Shown: positions 54,068 to 62,585 of the stretch, in pieces
How the letters are laid out: each line of letters starts with the position of its first letter
Position numbering within the stretch: the first letter of the stretch is position 1
DNA from: Rubrivivax sp.
GTDB lineage: Bacteria; Pseudomonadota; Gammaproteobacteria; Burkholderiales; Burkholderiaceae_C
Length of the DNA stretch: 64,000 nt
Assembly (NCBI GenBank): GCA_027484825.1
Contig: JAIXSE010000018.1
Coordinates: 62,001-126,000 of the forward strand
Direction of reading: 5' to 3'
Notes under the pieces: model-generated
Told to the model about the DNA's origin: nothing
Seen by the model: only the letters and a program-made list of their open reading frames with translations
The model's database searches: none
Made by a program: the position numbers and the translations under genes

Positions 54068-55567
54068 ATGGCCGAAGACACTCTCGCCCAATCCTCCGCC
54101 GCGTTGCAGGGCATCTCGTACGAAGGCAACGAGTTCGCCCAGCTGCTGAACAAGGAATTCAAGCCCAAGACCGACGAGGCCAAGTCCGCCGTCGAGCAGG
54201 CGGTGCTGACCCTGGCGCAGCAGGCGCTGTCGCAGACCTCGCTGATCGGCAGCGACGTGATCGTCTCCATCGAGGCGATGATCGCCGAGCTGGACAAGAA
54301 GCTGTCCGAGCAGCTCAACCTCATCCTGCACAACCCCGAGTTCCAGCAGCTGGAAAGTGCCTGGCGCGGCCTGCACTATCTGGTGAACAACACCGAGACG
54401 GACGAGCAGCTCAAGATCCGCGTCATGAGCATCTCCAAGCAGGAGCTGGGCAAGACGCTCAAGCGCTACAAGGGCACGGCCTGGGACCAGAGCCCGCTGT
54501 TCAAGCGGGTGTATGAAGAGGAATACGGCCAGTTCGGCGGTGAGCCCTTCGGCGCGATGGTCGGTGACTACTACTTCGACCACAGCCCGCCGGATGTGGA
54601 GCTGCTGGGCGAGATGGCCAAGGTGGCCGCTGCCGCCCATGCCCCGTTCATCGCCGCGGCCAATCCGTCCGCCATGCAGATGAGCTCCTGGCAGGAGCTG
54701 GCCAACCCGCGGGACCTGACCAAGATCTTCGGCACGCCGGAATATGCCGCCTGGCGCTCGCTGCGTGAGTCGGACGATGCCCGCTACATCGGCCTGACCA
54801 TGCCGCGTTTCCTGGCCCGCCTGCCGTATGGCGCCCGCACCAATCCGGTCGAGGAGTTCAACTTCGAGGAAGACACCGGCGGCGGCAATCACAACGCCTA
54901 CACCTGGGCCAATTCGGCCTATGCGATGGCCACCAACATCAACCGTTCGTTCAAGACCTACGGCTGGTGCACCCGCATCCGCGGGGTGGAGTCCGGCGGT
55001 GCGGTGGAAAACCTGCCCACCCACAGCTTCCCCACCGACGAGGGCGGCGTGGCCATGAAGTGCCCGACCGAGATCGCCATCAGCGACCGCCGCGAGGCCG
55101 AGCTGGCCCAGAACGGCTTCATGCCGCTGGTGCACCGCAAGAACTCCGACTTCGCCGCCTTTATCGGGGCGCAGTCGCTGCAAAAGCCGGCGGAATACGA
55201 CGATCCGGACGCCACCGCCAATGCCAATCTCGCGGCCCGTCTGCCCTACCTGTTTGCCTGCACCCGCTTCGCCCACTACCTGAAGTGCATCGTGCGCGAC
55301 AAGGTCGGCTCCTTCAAGGAGCGCGGCGAAATGGAGCGCTGGCTCAACAAGTGGATCATGAACTACGTCGATGGCGACCCGGCGAACTCGTCGGAAGTCA
55401 CCAAGTCGCAAAAGCCGCTGGCCGCTGCGGAAGTGCTGGTGGAAGAGATCCCGGGCAACCCCGGCTACTACACCTCCAAGTTCTTCCTGCGCCCGCACTA
55501 TCAGCTCGAAGGGCTGACGGTGTCGCTGCGGCTGGTGTCCAAGCTGCCGTCGCAAAAGGGCCAGTAA
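54068..55567 (+). CDS. tssC: type VI sheath large subunit TssC (VipB/ImpC)
   Basis: 499 residues. Includes EFQQLESAWRGLHYLVNNTETDEQLKIRVM, EEYGQFGGEPFGAMVGDYYFDH, RFLARLPYGARTNPVEEFNFEE and the C-terminal NPGYYTSKFFLRPHYQLEGLTVSLRLVSKLPS, all diagnostic. Start ATG 54068 follows GGAGCAACCCACC. Forms the sheath with TssB; ClpV disassembles it after contraction. Confidence 0.97.
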   Translation: MAEDTLAQSSAALQGISYEGNEFAQLLNKEFKPKTDEAKSAVEQAVLTLAQQALSQTSLIGSDVIVSIEAMIAELDKKLSEQLNLILHNPEFQQLESAWRGLHYLVNNTETDEQLKIRVMSISKQELGKTLKRYKGTAWDQSPLFKRVYEEEYGQFGGEPFGAMVGDYYFDHSPPDVELLGEMAKVAAAAHAPFIAAANPSAMQMSSWQELANPRDLTKIFGTPEYAAWRSLRESDDARYIGLTMPRFLARLPYGARTNPVEEFNFEEDTGGGNHNAYTWANSAYAMATNINRSFKTYGWCTRIRGVESGGAVENLPTHSFPTDEGGVAMKCPTEIAISDRREAELAQNGFMPLVHRKNSDFAAFIGAQSLQKPAEYDDPDATANANLAARLPYLFACTRFAHYLKCIVRDKVGSFKERGEMERWLNKWIMNYVDGDPANSSEVTKSQKPLAAAEVLVEEIPGNPGYYTSKFFLRPHYQLEGLTVSLRLVSKLPSQKGQ

Positions 55568-55650
55568 CGCGCATGAAGGGGCCCCGTGCGGGCCCACCCC
55601 GAATCCCATCACCGAGGGAGGGCCGATCCCGGCCCATCGGTCAACAGTTC

Positions 55651-55670
55651 CGGGCCGCCGGCCCGTTTTT
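55651..55670 (+). terminator. hairpin with T tract between tssC and hcp
   Basis: CGGGCC-GCC-GGCCCG followed by TTTTT. A 6-base stem in the 163-base gap between tssC and hcp; could attenuate read-through or mark an RNA processing point separating sheath and Hcp levels. Confidence 0.65.
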
Positions 55671-55730
55671 ACGGTCCCGCAGATTTGAAGCGGGCCGACT
55701 TCTCACGAGTCCATCAAGGAGAGAACCATC

Positions 55731-56210
55731 ATGACGATCGACGCCAATCTGAAACTCGCCGGTGTTGACGGCGAATCCACCCACAAGGACCACAAGGGCG
55801 AGATCGATCTGCTCGCATGGTCCTGGGACGTGCGCCAGGAAAGTACCGCCGCTGCCGGCGGCGGTTCGGGCAAGGGCAAGGGCATCCCGGGCCAACTGGT
55901 GTTCGCGCACTACTACGACAAGGCCTCCCCGGTGCTGGCCAAGGCCTGCGCCAGCGGCAAGCACTTCGACAGCGCCGTCATCACCTGCCGCAAGGCCGGT
56001 GAAGGCCAGCAGGACTTCCTGAAGGTCACGCTGAAGCAGGTGCTGGTGACCTCGGTGTCGCCGTCGGCCAGCGCCGGTGGTGACATCTCGGAAAGCGTGG
56101 CGATGAGCTACGCCGACATCGAGTTCGAATACAAGGCTCAGAACGAGAAGGGCGCCCTGGGTGGTGCGGTGAAGTTCGGCTGGAACGTCGCCACCACCGA
56201 AACCCGCTGA
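55731..56210 (+). CDS. hcp: type VI tube protein Hcp (TssD), first copy
   Basis: 159 residues with a strong AAGGAGAG site. Hcp1-family: DANLKLAGVDGESTHKDHKGEIDLLAWSWDVRQE, QLVFAHYYDKASPVLAKACASGKHFDSAVITCRKAGEGQQDFLKVTL, and DIEFEYKAQNEKGALGGAVKFGWN. Hexameric rings stack into the inner tube and also chaperone small effectors. Preceded by a hairpin/T tract and a rich ribosome-binding site, in keeping with the large amounts usually needed. Confidence 0.96.
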   Translation: MTIDANLKLAGVDGESTHKDHKGEIDLLAWSWDVRQESTAAAGGGSGKGKGIPGQLVFAHYYDKASPVLAKACASGKHFDSAVITCRKAGEGQQDFLKVTLKQVLVTSVSPSASAGGDISESVAMSYADIEFEYKAQNEKGALGGAVKFGWNVATTETR

Positions 56211-56275
56211 TCCGCGCCCTGTTGCGCTGATCGGCAACGGGCCACTGCGGTGGCCCGTGTGTCTTGGAGCCTCAC

Positions 56276-56770
56276 ATGTCTCTCACCAACAGCGGCGGCA
56301 GCGCCGACATGTACCTGGACCTGACCCTCAAGCGTGCGGGCAAGGTCAAGGGCGAATCCGCCTCTCCGGGGCATCAGAACGACATCACCGTGTCCGGCTT
56401 TGCCTGGGGCGTGGGGGCGGGCGGTGATGCCGTGGCGGGCCAGAGTGCCGGCCGACGCAGCTACCGGCAGCTCACCATCACCAAGCAGCTCGACAGCGCC
56501 AGCACGGCCCTGATGAGCGCGGTGGCAACGAACGACGAAGTGCGCAGCGCCAAGCTGAGCCTGCGCAAGGCCGGCGGCGAGCAGCAGGATTTCTTCAGCA
56601 TCACGCTGGAGAAGGCCCGTGTGGCCACCTACGACATCGATGTGGACCATGAGGGCCAGCCCGTGGAACGCATCACCCTGAGTTTCCAGAAGGTGGCGGT
56701 GGAATACCGCAACCAGAGCGCCACCGGCCAGATGGGCGGCACCTGCACCTTCACCGACGACCTCACCTGA
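56276..56770 (+). CDS. second Hcp-like protein
   Basis: 164 residues from ATG 56276 (GGAG site). Same fold as the preceding Hcp but clearly divergent: DMYLDLTLKRAGKVKGESASPGHQNDITVSGFAWGVGAG, YRQLTITKQLDSASTALMSAVATNDEVRSAKLSLRKAGGEQQDFFSITLEKARV, and FQKVAVEYRNQSATGQMGGTCTFTDD. It lies 65 bases behind hcp. Could form mixed or alternative tubes, or carry a particular cargo such as the effector candidate three genes further on. Confidence 0.9.
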   Translation: MSLTNSGGSADMYLDLTLKRAGKVKGESASPGHQNDITVSGFAWGVGAGGDAVAGQSAGRRSYRQLTITKQLDSASTALMSAVATNDEVRSAKLSLRKAGGEQQDFFSITLEKARVATYDIDVDHEGQPVERITLSFQKVAVEYRNQSATGQMGGTCTFTDDLT

Positions 56771-56789
56771 GGCCGCAGAAAGTTTTTTC

Positions 56790-57614
56790 ATGAGCGCAGT
56801 GCAAGACCTGATCGCCGCCGGCAAGCCGGCCGAGGCCCTGGCCGCCGTGCAGCAGCAGGTGCGCCAGCAGCCGCAGGACGCCAAGTTGCGGGTCCTGCTG
56901 TTCCAGCTGTTGGCGGTGAACGGCCAGTGGGCCCGTGCGGCCGCGCAGCTGGAAGTCTGCGGGGAGCTGGACGCCGCCACGCTGGCCATGGTGAACACCT
57001 ACCGCGAAGCGCTCAAGTGCGAGCTGGTGCGCGAAGCGGTGTTCGAGGGCAAGACCACGCCGCTGGTGATGGGCGAGCCCGCTGAATGGGTGGCGTCGAT
57101 GGTGCAGGCGCTCAAGCTGGCGGCCGACGGCGACCATGAGGCCGCGCGCCTGATGCGTGCGCAGGCGCTGGAGCAGGCGCCGGCCACTGCTGGAAGCCTG
57201 GACGGCCAGGCCTTCGACTGGATCTGCGACGGCGATTCGCGACTGGGGCCGATCCTGGAAGCCATCATCAATGGGCGTTATTGCTGGGTGCCCTTGTCGG
57301 CACTGGCGAAGATCCAGATCGAGCCGCCCGAAGACCTTCGCGACCTGGTCTGGGCACCGGCCTTCCTGGAGTTCCCCAACGGCGGCGGCTCGGTAGCCCT
57401 GATTCCGACGCGATATCCCGGCACGCCGGCCCGCGAAGACCAGCGTGCCTGGTTGTCGCGGCTGACCGAATGGCGGCCGCTGGGTGATGCTGAGGCCTCG
57501 CCCCCGGCGGACGGCGCTGGGGATGCCTATGCCGGCATCGGCCAGCGTGTGCTGATGACCGATCAGGTTGAGGCAGGATTGCTGGATGTCCGTTTGATTG
57601 AACTGAGGTCCTGA
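56790..57614 (+). CDS. tagJ: type VI accessory protein TagJ (ImpE family)
   Basis: 274 residues. N-terminal TPR-like helices (VQDLIAAGKPAEALAAVQQQVRQQPQDAKLRVLLFQLLAVNGQWARAAAQLEV), then the ImpE core FDWICDGDSRLGPILEAIINGRYCWVPLSALAKIQIEPPEDLRDLVWAPAFLEF. In Pseudomonas-type systems TagJ binds the sheath and modulates ClpV recycling. The next gene begins directly after its stop. Confidence 0.93.
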   Translation: MSAVQDLIAAGKPAEALAAVQQQVRQQPQDAKLRVLLFQLLAVNGQWARAAAQLEVCGELDAATLAMVNTYREALKCELVREAVFEGKTTPLVMGEPAEWVASMVQALKLAADGDHEAARLMRAQALEQAPATAGSLDGQAFDWICDGDSRLGPILEAIINGRYCWVPLSALAKIQIEPPEDLRDLVWAPAFLEFPNGGGSVALIPTRYPGTPAREDQRAWLSRLTEWRPLGDAEASPPADGAGDAYAGIGQRVLMTDQVEAGLLDVRLIELRS

Positions 57615-58343
57615 ATGCTGATGGCAGTGGCATCCGCAAGCGCTCGCCGCTTGTCTTCCGAGGCGGGTTCCGCCGGCAAACTCCGCAGGCTGGCCGCGCG
57701 TACGGCGGCGGTCTGTCTGCTGGGCATGAGCCTGTCCGGCTGGGTCCACGCCGCAGCAGCGGCTGCTGCGCCGTCGGGCCAGGCATCCGCGGCCACACCG
57801 GCGAAGGCGTCCGCCGCCTCCGCCACCAAGGCAGGCAAGGCCAGCCCCGGGACCCGTCCTGATGCGCGTGCCTCCCGCAGCTGGCGCACCTTGTCGCCGG
57901 CCAATTGCAAGCCCCTGGATGATGCCGAGCAGGCGCATCTGCCCGCTTCCTGGAAAGGCTTCACCGCAGCGGCACGCCGCTGTGATCTGGCCGCCCCGGG
58001 TGCATCGAGCCAGGTCATGCTGGTTTCCGTGTTCGCGGAGGACTACTTCCGCGGTCTGCCCGCCAGCACCCCCTGGGCCGACTTTCCCAAGCCCCTGCTG
58101 ATGGACACCGCCTGGCGCTGCCTGGGTGCGTTGCCCGAGCTCTATCCCCTGGACGAGCCCCGCACGCTCACCCTGCGTCATGGTCGCTGGGTGGACGGCA
58201 TTCCGCAGGAGATCCGGGTCCAGGTCGCCAATCCGGCGCTTGGCGGTGACTATGCCTTGCCGACCCTGCACTGGCAGCCGGCGCAGCGTCGCTACCTGGC
58301 CGACCCTTCTTCCACTTCCGAGTCTCCCTCATGCCCCCAGTGA
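57615..58343 (+). CDS. putative secreted immunity protein of the adjacent effector
   Basis: 242 residues, no recognised family. A signal peptide (KLRRLAARTAAVCLLGMSLSGWVHA) is followed by an Ala/Ser/Lys-rich linker to about residue 90, then a compact domain of about 140 residues with three Cys (ANCKPL, RRCDLA, WRCLGA) and the segments MLVSVFAEDYFRGLPASTPWADFPKPLLMDTAW and WVDGIPQEIRVQVANPALGGDYALPTLHW. Its ATG abuts the tagJ stop and its 3' end overlaps the amidase-like gene by 13 bases. A periplasmic protein coupled to a peptidoglycan-hydrolase effector is what a Tai-type immunity protein would look like; a different accessory role remains possible. Confidence 0.5.
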   Translation: MLMAVASASARRLSSEAGSAGKLRRLAARTAAVCLLGMSLSGWVHAAAAAAAPSGQASAATPAKASAASATKAGKASPGTRPDARASRSWRTLSPANCKPLDDAEQAHLPASWKGFTAAARRCDLAAPGASSQVMLVSVFAEDYFRGLPASTPWADFPKPLLMDTAWRCLGALPELYPLDEPRTLTLRHGRWVDGIPQEIRVQVANPALGGDYALPTLHWQPAQRRYLADPSSTSESPSCPQ

Positions 58344-58882
58344 CCCCCTTTGCGCCGGCATCTGCCGCCAGCGCTGCCGGCGTTGTGCAAGCCGGCCCCA
58401 TCACCGCCGCGCAACTGGAAGCCGTGGCGGACGAGGCCTACGACAAATATCCGGCGTCCTGCAGCCATGCCGTCTGGCATGTCATCAAGCGCTACGTGCC
58501 GGACCAGGCCTACCGGACCGCCAATGTGCTGCTGGATTTCCTCGAGACCGATCGGCGCTGGAAGTCGGTGCCAGTGTCCGAGGTGGCCGAGCGCGCGTCG
58601 CGTGGCGAGCTGATCGTGGGCGGGCTCAAGGAGTCGCCCAACGGCCATGTGGTGGTGGTCTATCCAGGTGCTGCCAAGCCGGCTGGCGGTTATGCCTACA
58701 CCTCCGGCGGGAAGTCCGTCACCATGCGGGCGCGGGGTCCCTATCCGCGCGTCATGTCCACCTCGCTGAGCGGCTGGCCGGGCGCCAAGAGCCGCGGTGA
58801 CAAGACCATCTGGGACCCGTGGGCCAGCGACGCCAAGTTCAATCAGGTCAAGTTCTGGCGGCTGGACCTCTCGGTCCAGTAA
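58331..58882 (+). CDS. candidate type VI effector, papain-like (NlpC/P60- or Tae-type) peptidoglycan amidase
   Basis: 183 residues, no signal peptide, as expected of a cargo delivered by Hcp. Helix with candidate nucleophile Cys44 (DKYPASCSHAVWHVIKRY), then a beta segment with candidate His106 (GLKESPNGHVVVVYPG), the Cys-then-GHxxVV arrangement of CHAP/NlpC-P60/Tae amidases. The C-terminal part has KSRGDKTIWDPWASDAKFNQVKFWRL. Small size, position inside the secretion cluster and overlap with a periplasmic-type gene support an effector/immunity pair. The family is not assigned by motif alone, so the enzyme class is inferred. Confidence 0.6.
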   Translation: MPPVTPFAPASAASAAGVVQAGPITAAQLEAVADEAYDKYPASCSHAVWHVIKRYVPDQAYRTANVLLDFLETDRRWKSVPVSEVAERASRGELIVGGLKESPNGHVVVVYPGAAKPAGGYAYTSGGKSVTMRARGPYPRVMSTSLSGWPGAKSRGDKTIWDPWASDAKFNQVKFWRLDLSVQ

Positions 58883-58897
58883 GCACGGCCCGACGCC

Positions 58898-59395
58898 ATG
58901 AGCCAGCAGCCCACCCGAGACCGCCTGCAGCCGGCCCTGCTGGACCGGCTGACCGACGACGATCCAAGCAGTCGTGTGGAGGCCGAAGAGCGCCGCATGA
59001 TGAGCAAGTCGCAGTTGCGCCAGGCGGTACTGCGGGACCTGGGCTGGCTGTTCAATGCGGTGCAACCGGTGGGCAAGCTGCTGGAGTCGCATCCCCAGGT
59101 GGCGGCCAGCGTGCTGAACTTCGGCCTGCCGGCGCTGTCCGGCCAACTGGCCTCCAAGATCGACGTGAGCCATGTCGAGCGGGCGATCCGCCAGGCCATT
59201 CTCCGTTTTGAACCCCGCATCCTGGAGAGCACGCTGGAAGTGCACGCCCTGGAAGCCGACAGCGTGCTGGACACCCACAACGTGATTGAATTCGAAATCC
59301 GCGGCCATCTGTGGTCGCAGCCGGTACCGCTGGAAATCCTGCTGCGCACGCAGATGGATCTGGAAGCCGGCCAGGTGCAGGTGCGGGAGGCCTGA
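58898..59395 (+). CDS. tssE: type VI baseplate protein TssE (gp25-like)
   Basis: 165 residues. Start RDRLQPALLDRLTDD, then LRQAVLRDLGWLFNA, SVLNFGLPALSG and the gp25/lysozyme-like core VERAIRQAILRFEPRILESTLEV, ending with IEFEIRGHLWSQPVPLEILLRTQMDLE. Baseplate wedge component homologous to phage T4 gp25. Confidence 0.95.
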   Translation: MSQQPTRDRLQPALLDRLTDDDPSSRVEAEERRMMSKSQLRQAVLRDLGWLFNAVQPVGKLLESHPQVAASVLNFGLPALSGQLASKIDVSHVERAIRQAILRFEPRILESTLEVHALEADSVLDTHNVIEFEIRGHLWSQPVPLEILLRTQMDLEAGQVQVREA

Positions 59396-59397
59396 GC

Positions 59398-61305
59398 ATG
59401 GATCCCCGCCTGCTTCGTCTCTACAACGATGAACTGACCCACCTGCGGGAGGTGGGCAGCGAGTTCGCCCGCGAGTTCCCCAAGATTGCCGGCCGGCTGG
59501 GCATGGAAGGGACCGAGGTCGCCGACCCCTATGTCGAGCGGCTGCTGGAGGGCTTTGCCTTTCTGTCCGCCCGGGTGCAGCTCAAGCTGGATGCGGAACA
59601 TCCGCGCCTGATTTCGCACCTGCTCGAATCCATCTATCCGAATTTTCTGGCGCCCGTGCCGTCCATGATGGTGGCGCGCCTGTCGGTGGACATCACCGAC
59701 CCCAACCTGGGCAAGGGCTACCCGGTGCCGCGCGACAGCGTGCTGCAATCGGGCCTGGTGCGGGGGCAGGACACCCGTTGCGAATTCCGCACCGCCCATG
59801 ACGTCATGCTCTGGCCGATCGAGCTGGTGCAGGCGCAGTACTTCACCCATGCGCCGGACCTGCCGGTCAACCGCCTGCCCGGCGCCACTGGCTATCGCGG
59901 CGGACTGCGGCTGCGCATCCGCAGCGGTGGCGGGTTGCCCCTGCGCCAGCTGCGCATGGAGCGCCTGCAGCTCTACATCAGCGCGCCGGACGATGTGGCG
60001 TTTCGGCTGCATGAACTGGTGCTGGGCGCCTCGGTCGGCAGCTTCGTGACCGGGCCTGGCATTGACGGGCTGAACGCAAGCGCCCAGTGGCGAGACGCCA
60101 CCAGCATCACCCCGGTCGGTTTTGAGGCGGACCAGGCGCTGCTGCCGGACACCCACCGAAGCTTCTCCGGCTGCCGCCTGATCCAGGAAGCAGCCGCCAT
60201 GCCGCGCCGCTTCCTGTTCTTCGACATTCAGGACCTGGGCGACCGCCTGGCCCGCATCGACGGGCAGGAAGCCGATCTGGTCATCTTCTTCAGCCGTCCG
60301 GATGCGGGGCTGGAAGCGATGGTGGATGTGAACAGCCTGGCGCTGCACTGCACCCCCGCGATCAATCTGTTCCCCAAGCGCCTGGACCGCATCCAGCTGG
60401 GCCCCGGCAGCTGGGAATATCACGTGGTGCCGGACCGCACGCGGCCGATGGACTTCGAGGTCCACAGCCTGCAGTCGGTCATCGGCTATGGGGCGGGGCA
60501 GGTGGGGCAGCAGACCTTCCTGCCGCTCTATGCCACCTATCACGAGCCTTCCGGCGAAGGGGCTGGCTACTACACCGCCAGGCGCGAGCCGCGCTTGCTG
60601 TCGTCCAAGCAGAAGGAACAGGGACCGCGCACCGGCTATATCGGTGAGGAGGTGTTCCTGTCGCTGGTGGATCCGCGCCATGCCCCCTACCGGGAAGACA
60701 TCCGCCAGTTGTCCGTGTCGGCGCTGGTGAGCAACCGCGATCTGCCCACGCTGCTGCCGCACAACGGCAGCGCCGGCTCTGGGGCGTGGCGGCTGGACGC
60801 TGCCGGCCCGGTGCTGAGGGTCGACGCCCTGCATGGGCCGACACGCCCCGTCACCCGTCAGCCGGTGGGGGACGCGGGATGGAGCCTGGTGGGGCTGCTG
60901 ACCATGCAGCAACTGCCCTTTGCCGACGAGACACCGTCGCAGGCCGCGGCCACGCTGCGGCGGCTGCTGGCGCTGTACGGGCCGCCTGGCGATCCGTCCT
61001 GGCAGCGGCTGGTGGACGGCGTGCGGCATGTCACGGTGAAGTCCGTGGTGCGGCGGCTGCCTTTCAGCGGACCGCTGAGCCATGGATGCGGCGCGGAAAT
61101 CGACCTGGAGCTGGATGAACTGGCCTTCCAGGGCCACAGCGCCTTCCTCTTCGGCAGCGTGCTGGAGTATTACTTCGCCCGTTATGCGGCGATCAACAGC
61201 TTCACCCAGTTGCGCCTGCGCTCGATGCAGCGCGGCGAACTGCGCCGCTGGCCGGTGCGCCTGGGCGGGGAGCTGATGCGTGGTCCGTCGGGGAGCCTGG
61301 TGTGA
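59398..61305 (+). CDS. tssF: type VI baseplate protein TssF
   Basis: 635 residues from ATG 59398. Start MDPRLLRLYNDELTHLREVGSEFAREFPKIAGRLGM and VERLLEGFAFLSARVQLKLDAEHPRLISHLLESIYPNFLAPVPSM are diagnostic of TssF (VasA/ImpG); later NLFPKRLDRIQLGPGSWEYHVVPDRTRPMDFEVHSL. Overlaps tssG at a GTGA junction. Confidence 0.96.
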   Translation: MDPRLLRLYNDELTHLREVGSEFAREFPKIAGRLGMEGTEVADPYVERLLEGFAFLSARVQLKLDAEHPRLISHLLESIYPNFLAPVPSMMVARLSVDITDPNLGKGYPVPRDSVLQSGLVRGQDTRCEFRTAHDVMLWPIELVQAQYFTHAPDLPVNRLPGATGYRGGLRLRIRSGGGLPLRQLRMERLQLYISAPDDVAFRLHELVLGASVGSFVTGPGIDGLNASAQWRDATSITPVGFEADQALLPDTHRSFSGCRLIQEAAAMPRRFLFFDIQDLGDRLARIDGQEADLVIFFSRPDAGLEAMVDVNSLALHCTPAINLFPKRLDRIQLGPGSWEYHVVPDRTRPMDFEVHSLQSVIGYGAGQVGQQTFLPLYATYHEPSGEGAGYYTARREPRLLSSKQKEQGPRTGYIGEEVFLSLVDPRHAPYREDIRQLSVSALVSNRDLPTLLPHNGSAGSGAWRLDAAGPVLRVDALHGPTRPVTRQPVGDAGWSLVGLLTMQQLPFADETPSQAAATLRRLLALYGPPGDPSWQRLVDGVRHVTVKSVVRRLPFSGPLSHGCGAEIDLELDELAFQGHSAFLFGSVLEYYFARYAAINSFTQLRLRSMQRGELRRWPVRLGGELMRGPSGSLV

Positions 61306-62585
61306 TCGAGCCGCGGACCGAGGACGACGCGTCGCGGGACGACGTGTCGCTGGACGTGGCCTCGACGGACAGGGCGGCACAGGACCTGAGCGAACAGGAC
61401 CTGGCAGCGCAGGACTTGGCAGCGCATGACGTGACGGCGCAGGCCATCGCGAGAGGCGCGCGCCCCGCATCCACGCCGGACGCCGCACTCCAGGCCCTGT
61501 TCCAGGATGTCGAGAAGCGCCCCTGGTCGCACGACTTCTTCGCCTTGCTGCGCCGCATTGAAGGCCTGTCGCCGCATCTGCCGCGTCTGGGCCGTGCCGC
61601 CCGCCCCAGCCTGGAGCCGATCCGCCTGGGCGAAGAAGCCGAGTTGGACTTCGCGCCCGCTGCACTCGCCAAGCTGGAGCCGACCGGCGCCGGTGTGCCG
61701 CGCCTGGGTGTGCGCTTCTTCGGCCTGCTCGGCCCGCAAGGCCCGCTGCCGCTGCACCTCACCGAATATGCCCGTGAGCGCCAGTACCAGCGCAACGACC
61801 CCACGCTGGCCCGCTTCCTGGACATCTTCCACCACCGGTTGCTGATGCTGTTCTACCGCGCCTGGGCCCAGTCCCAGCCGGCCGTGCAGCATGACCGTCC
61901 CGCCGCCGACCGGTATGCCGCCTGGCTCGGCGCCGCGGCTGGGCTGCATGGCGCCTGGCAGCCCAAGGATGCGCTGCCGCAGACCGCGCGCCTGTTCAAC
62001 GCCGGGATGATGGGCTCTCGCGGCCGTCATCCGGAGGGCCTGGCCAAGATCCTGTCCCAGCACTTCCAGGTGGCCGTGCGCATCGACCCGCATGTGCCGC
62101 AATGGCTGCCGCTGGAGGCCGAGGAACGCACCCGGCTCGGCTTCGCCCGCAACCGCGGTGAGCGCATCGGGCTGGCCCCGGCTGCGCTGGGCCGCAGCAC
62201 GACCGTCGGCACCAAGACCTGGGACCGCCAATACCGTTTCCGCGTCGTCATCGGACCGCTCACCCGCGAGCAATACGACCGTTTCCTGCCGGACGGCAGC
62301 GCCTGGCGGCCGCTGAACGACTGGATCCGCCAATACGTCGGCCACAGCCTGCGCTGGGACATCCAGCCGGTGCTGGAGCGCCGGGCCGTGCCGCAGGCCT
62401 CGCTGGGCCACCAGCTGCGGCTGGGCTACACCAGCTGGGCCGGACGCACCGGCCGGGCCATGCCCGCCAATGACCGCGGCGATCTGCGGCTGCGGCCCTG
62501 GTCCGTGGCTCTGGGCACCGCGGGCCGCACCCACCGCACGGCCGACCCCCACACCATGCGACCCCCACAGGGAGAACAACCATGA
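61302..62585 (+). CDS. tssG: type VI baseplate protein TssG with an N-terminal repeat extension
   Basis: 427 residues from GTG 61302, coupled to tssF. The conserved TssG part begins near residue 60 (LQALFQDVEKRPWSHDFFALLRRIEG) and includes LGLLGP-type FFGLLGPQGPLPLHLTEYARER and DIFHHRLLMLFYRAWAQSQPAV. The first 55 residues are acidic with repeated QDLAA units (61380-61440), not part of the usual family. Stop overlaps clpV (ATGA). Confidence 0.94.
   Translation: MIEPRTEDDASRDDVSLDVASTDRAAQDLSEQDLAAQDLAAHDVTAQAIARGARPASTPDAALQALFQDVEKRPWSHDFFALLRRIEGLSPHLPRLGRAARPSLEPIRLGEEAELDFAPAALAKLEPTGAGVPRLGVRFFGLLGPQGPLPLHLTEYARERQYQRNDPTLARFLDIFHHRLLMLFYRAWAQSQPAVQHDRPAADRYAAWLGAAAGLHGAWQPKDALPQTARLFNAGMMGSRGRHPEGLAKILSQHFQVAVRIDPHVPQWLPLEAEERTRLGFARNRGERIGLAPAALGRSTTVGTKTWDRQYRFRVVIGPLTREQYDRFLPDGSAWRPLNDWIRQYVGHSLRWDIQPVLERRAVPQASLGHQLRLGYTSWAGRTGRAMPANDRGDLRLRPWSVALGTAGRTHRTADPHTMRPPQGEQP

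Noticed and set aside
58843-61665. A minus-strand open reading frame of 940 codons opposite tssE-tssF
   Set aside because: Antisense shadow; the plus strand has diagnostic TssE, TssF and TssG motifs with overlapping start/stop codons.
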